Positions 62,170 through 64,000 of a DNA stretch of 64,000 nt are shown piece after piece. The first letter of the stretch is position 1. The number at the start of each line of letters is the position of its first letter. The stretch is taken from positions 34,566 to 98,565 of the forward strand of contig JAHBSW010000005.1 of NCBI GenBank assembly GCA_019638935.1, given 5' to 3'. The stretch comes from Cryobacterium sp. (GTDB lineage Bacteria > Actinomycetota > Actinomycetes > Actinomycetales > Microbacteriaceae). The position numbers and the translations under genes are program-made. Below the pieces are notes generated by a model, which was not told where the DNA came from, did not search any database, and saw only the letters and a list, made by a program, of their open reading frames with translations.

Positions 62170-63237
62170 GTGACCCAACTCCACGACACCGCCCGCCGCG
62201 GCTTCGCGAGCGACAACTACGCGGGCATCCACCCCGAGGTTCTTGACGCCATCGCCGCGGCCAACGGCGGCCATCAGATCTCGTACGGCGAAGACGACTA
62301 CACCGAGCGGCTCGAGTTCGTCATGCGGCGGATCTTCGGCGAGCAAACCACGACCTTCCCCGTCTTCAACGGCACCGGCGCCAATGTCACCGCACTGACG
62401 TCCATGATGCCGCGCTGGGGTGCGGTCGTCGGCACGTCCACCGCCCACATTCACACCGATGAGGGCGGCGCACCCGAGCGCGTGAGTGGTCTCAAGGTGC
62501 TCACCGTGGACACCCCCGACGGCAAGCTCACGCCCGAGCTCATCGACAAGCAGGCGTGGGGCTGGGGCGATGAGCACCGCGCACAGCCGCTCGTCGTGAG
62601 CGTCACCGACTCGACCGAACTCGGCACGGTGTATACCGCGGCAGAGCTTCGCGCGATCAGCGACCACGCCCACTCGCTCGGCATGACCGTGCATCTCGAC
62701 GGTGCCCGCCTCGCCAACGCCGCCGCCGCGCTCGGCGTCTCACTGAGCGACCTCACGACCGACGTCGGCATCGACGTGCTGAGCCTCGGCGGCACCAAGA
62801 ACGGACTGCTCGGCGCCGAGGCGATCATCGTCATCAACCCGGATGCCGCAGACGGCCTGCTCTACCTGCGCAAGCTGGGCATGCAGCTCGCCTCGAAGAT
62901 GCGATTCGTCTCCGCCCAGCTGCTCGCACTGTACGAGGGCGACCTCTGGAACCGCTCCGCGAGTCACGCGAACACGATGGCGGCCCGCCTGCGCGGTGCC
63001 CTCGACACCGCCATGGCCGCGGGGTCCATCAAGGGCTTGAGCTTCACCCAGGAGACCCAGGCCAACGCCGTGTTCGCCGCACTGCCGACCGAAGCATCCG
63101 ACCGCTTGCGTGAGAAGTTCCGCTTCTACGACTGGGACCGCGCGCGCGGTGAGGTTCGCTGGATGTGCTCGTTCGACACGACCGAGGGCGACATCGACGA
63201 GTTCGTCGCGGCAATCACAGCCGAACTCGCAGAATAG
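62170..63237 (+). CDS. Low-specificity threonine aldolase family PLP enzyme
   Basis: A 355-residue beta-eliminating lyase/threonine aldolase that splits L-threonine or allo-threonine into glycine and acetaldehyde. The N terminus R-R-G-F-A-S-D-N-Y-A-G-I-H-P-E is typical. H-L-D-G-A-R-L-A-N-A-A-A holds the PLP Asp, and the Schiff-base Lys is in S-L-G-G-T-K-N-G-L-L. GTG 62170 has CAGAAT (62158-62163) 6 nt upstream, though it also sits 15 nt after the SRPBCC gene. Confidence 0.9.
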   Translation: MTQLHDTARRGFASDNYAGIHPEVLDAIAAANGGHQISYGEDDYTERLEFVMRRIFGEQTTTFPVFNGTGANVTALTSMMPRWGAVVGTSTAHIHTDEGGAPERVSGLKVLTVDTPDGKLTPELIDKQAWGWGDEHRAQPLVVSVTDSTELGTVYTAAELRAISDHAHSLGMTVHLDGARLANAAAALGVSLSDLTTDVGIDVLSLGGTKNGLLGAEAIIVINPDAADGLLYLRKLGMQLASKMRFVSAQLLALYEGDLWNRSASHANTMAARLRGALDTAMAAGSIKGLSFTQETQANAVFAALPTEASDRLREKFRFYDWDRARGEVRWMCSFDTTEGDIDEFVAAITAELAE

Positions 63238-63291
63238 GGGTTCACGAGCAGAGCGCGAGATCTGCGACGCACCCCCGGGCGCGACGATTTT

Positions 63292-64000
63292 TTAGTCGCG
63301 GGCGAGTGCTCGATCCAGCGCGGCCGAGACCGCGGGCACCATCGTCAGCACGAAGGTGTTCGTCAGATGGTCTTTGTCACGGTAGACGTTCGCCCCATTG
63401 ACGACCGAACGACATACCTCGACGGTGCAGTAGCGGTCGGTGAAGTCGATCAGCTCCGCACCCGCGACAAGAGCAGCGTGAGCGGCCCCGTCGACGTCAG
63501 CGAGAGCGAATGACCTCGGTTCCGTGCACTCACTCGGAATGCTGACCTTGAGACACTTGTTGGGGTCGACCGAGAACACGGGGTTGTCGGCGATGACAAC
63601 GATTCTTGCCTCGCCCACTTGCCGCCAGGCGTCGATGAATCCCTCGGTGACGACGCGGTCGCGTTGCTCACTCGACACTCGGTACGGAGTCGTGGCGAGC
63701 GCCGTCGTGACCACCGCGTCGAAAGCATCCTCCGCCGCGAGTGCGTCAGCGACATTGGCACGCCACGGGGAGCACGAATCGGTCGCGCCCAGCGCGAGAG
63801 TGCCCACGGGCGCGGTGGTCCACGGACACGCGCCCTTGAGGTAGGTGGTGAGGGACCAGCCCCGCGTCTCGGCAACCACGATAAGCGCTTCGATGTATTG
63901 ATACGCATGACTGTCGCCGATGAGAGCGATGCGCACGGCATCCGGATCGGTCGAGCCGAATGTGCACGCGCGCGCTTCCGTATCGGCGAGCTGCACGAAG
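63292..64000 (-). CDS. Acyltransferase SGNH domain (C-terminal part)
   Basis: Partial gene; the start lies beyond 64000. The visible 236 residues form an SGNH hydrolase-like domain: block I I-A-L-I-G-D-S-H-A-Y-Q-Y, and block V Y-R-D-K-D-H-L-T with catalytic Asp and His. This domain commonly ends OafA/YrhL-type membrane O-acyltransferases that acetylate cell-surface polysaccharides. Three cysteine pairs (such as C-P-W and C-T-V-E-V-C) suggest an extracytoplasmic, disulfide-bonded domain. The membrane part would lie outside the window. Confidence 0.82.
   Translation of the reverse strand, partial: FVQLADTEARACTFGSTDPDAVRIALIGDSHAYQYIEALIVVAETRGWSLTTYLKGACPWTTAPVGTLALGATDSCSPWRANVADALAAEDAFDAVVTTALATTPYRVSSEQRDRVVTEGFIDAWRQVGEARIVVIADNPVFSVDPNKCLKVSIPSECTEPRSFALADVDGAAHAALVAGAELIDFTDRYCTVEVCRSVVNGANVYRDKDHLTNTFVLTMVPAVSAALDRALARD

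Noticed and set aside
63280-63300. CGCGAC/GTCGCG inverted repeat around a T-rich stretch at the end of the acyltransferase gene.
   Set aside because: The stop codon and the T run are in the loop and no T tract follows the stem in the gene's direction, so it is not a convincing terminator.

Overview
This window is high-GC chromosomal DNA with dense coding on both strands. The gene content points to an actinobacterium, most likely a member of the Microbacteriaceae. Supporting signs are an F420-dependent Ddn-type nitroreductase, a RamB-like regulator beside isocitrate lyase and malate synthase, a CebR-controlled cellobiose operon, actinobacterial ABC-F and LCP proteins, and a palindromic repeat of the 'GGTTTCGATACGC' kind that I associate with that family. 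Many genes appear to be leaderless: a TAnnnT-like -10 box lies 6-7 nt before the start codon. I used this to choose several starts. No phage, insertion sequence, CRISPR array or other obvious island is visible.

Layout. 1-5760: a partial class V aminotransferase, small stress or hypothetical genes, a nitroreductase, tRNA-Arg, an O-methyltransferase gene broken by an in-frame amber codon, an FAH-family hydrolase and an MFS transporter. 6077-16090: the main accessory region. An apparent eight-gene operon runs leftward: YtcJ-type amidohydrolase, NMT1/SsuA-like binding protein, alpha/beta hydrolase, 'amino acid synthesis' (PF06684) protein, a 4-hydroxyacetophenone-type Baeyer-Villiger monooxygenase, two permeases and an ATPase. 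Upstream of it sits a GntR/FCD regulator and a divergent cupin. It looks like uptake plus oxidative and hydrolytic breakdown of an unidentified, probably aryl-ketone-like compound. 16161-17871: an ABC-F ribosome-protection gene behind a leaderless five-codon leader ORF and a hairpin, which suggests attenuation control. 18404-24089: lipoproteins, a VanY-type carboxypeptidase, an LCP protein and two tRNA-Ser genes.

24181-28213 is a core block: HAD phosphatase, serS, diacylglycerol kinase family and pheA. 28293-34088 is a cellobiose/cello-oligosaccharide operon (cebEFG, GH1 beta-glucosidase, cebR) preceded by two TGGGAGCGCTCCCA-type CebR boxes; here cebR is the last gene. 34085-42603 holds an orphan DNA methyltransferase, a lipoate ligase with the accessory domain in front, a HIT protein, a lipase-like hydrolase, a MarR-MFS pair with a perfect operator, a second MFS gene, and a dimethylargininase divergent from an Lrp regulator.

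43962-48667 is the glyoxylate shunt (aceA then aceB), divergent from the RamB-like gene. The 81-bp palindromic repeat between aceA and aceB has a sister copy at 4304-4383. 49212-55911 encodes a polyamine-type ABC importer joined to a second YtcJ amidohydrolase and a NagD-like phosphatase. 55961-64000 contains a septum-formation-domain protein, pyrE, exonuclease III, a second FCD regulator, SRPBCC proteins, a DUF6421 protein with a possible metal site, threonine aldolase and the C-terminal SGNH part of an acyltransferase cut by the window edge.
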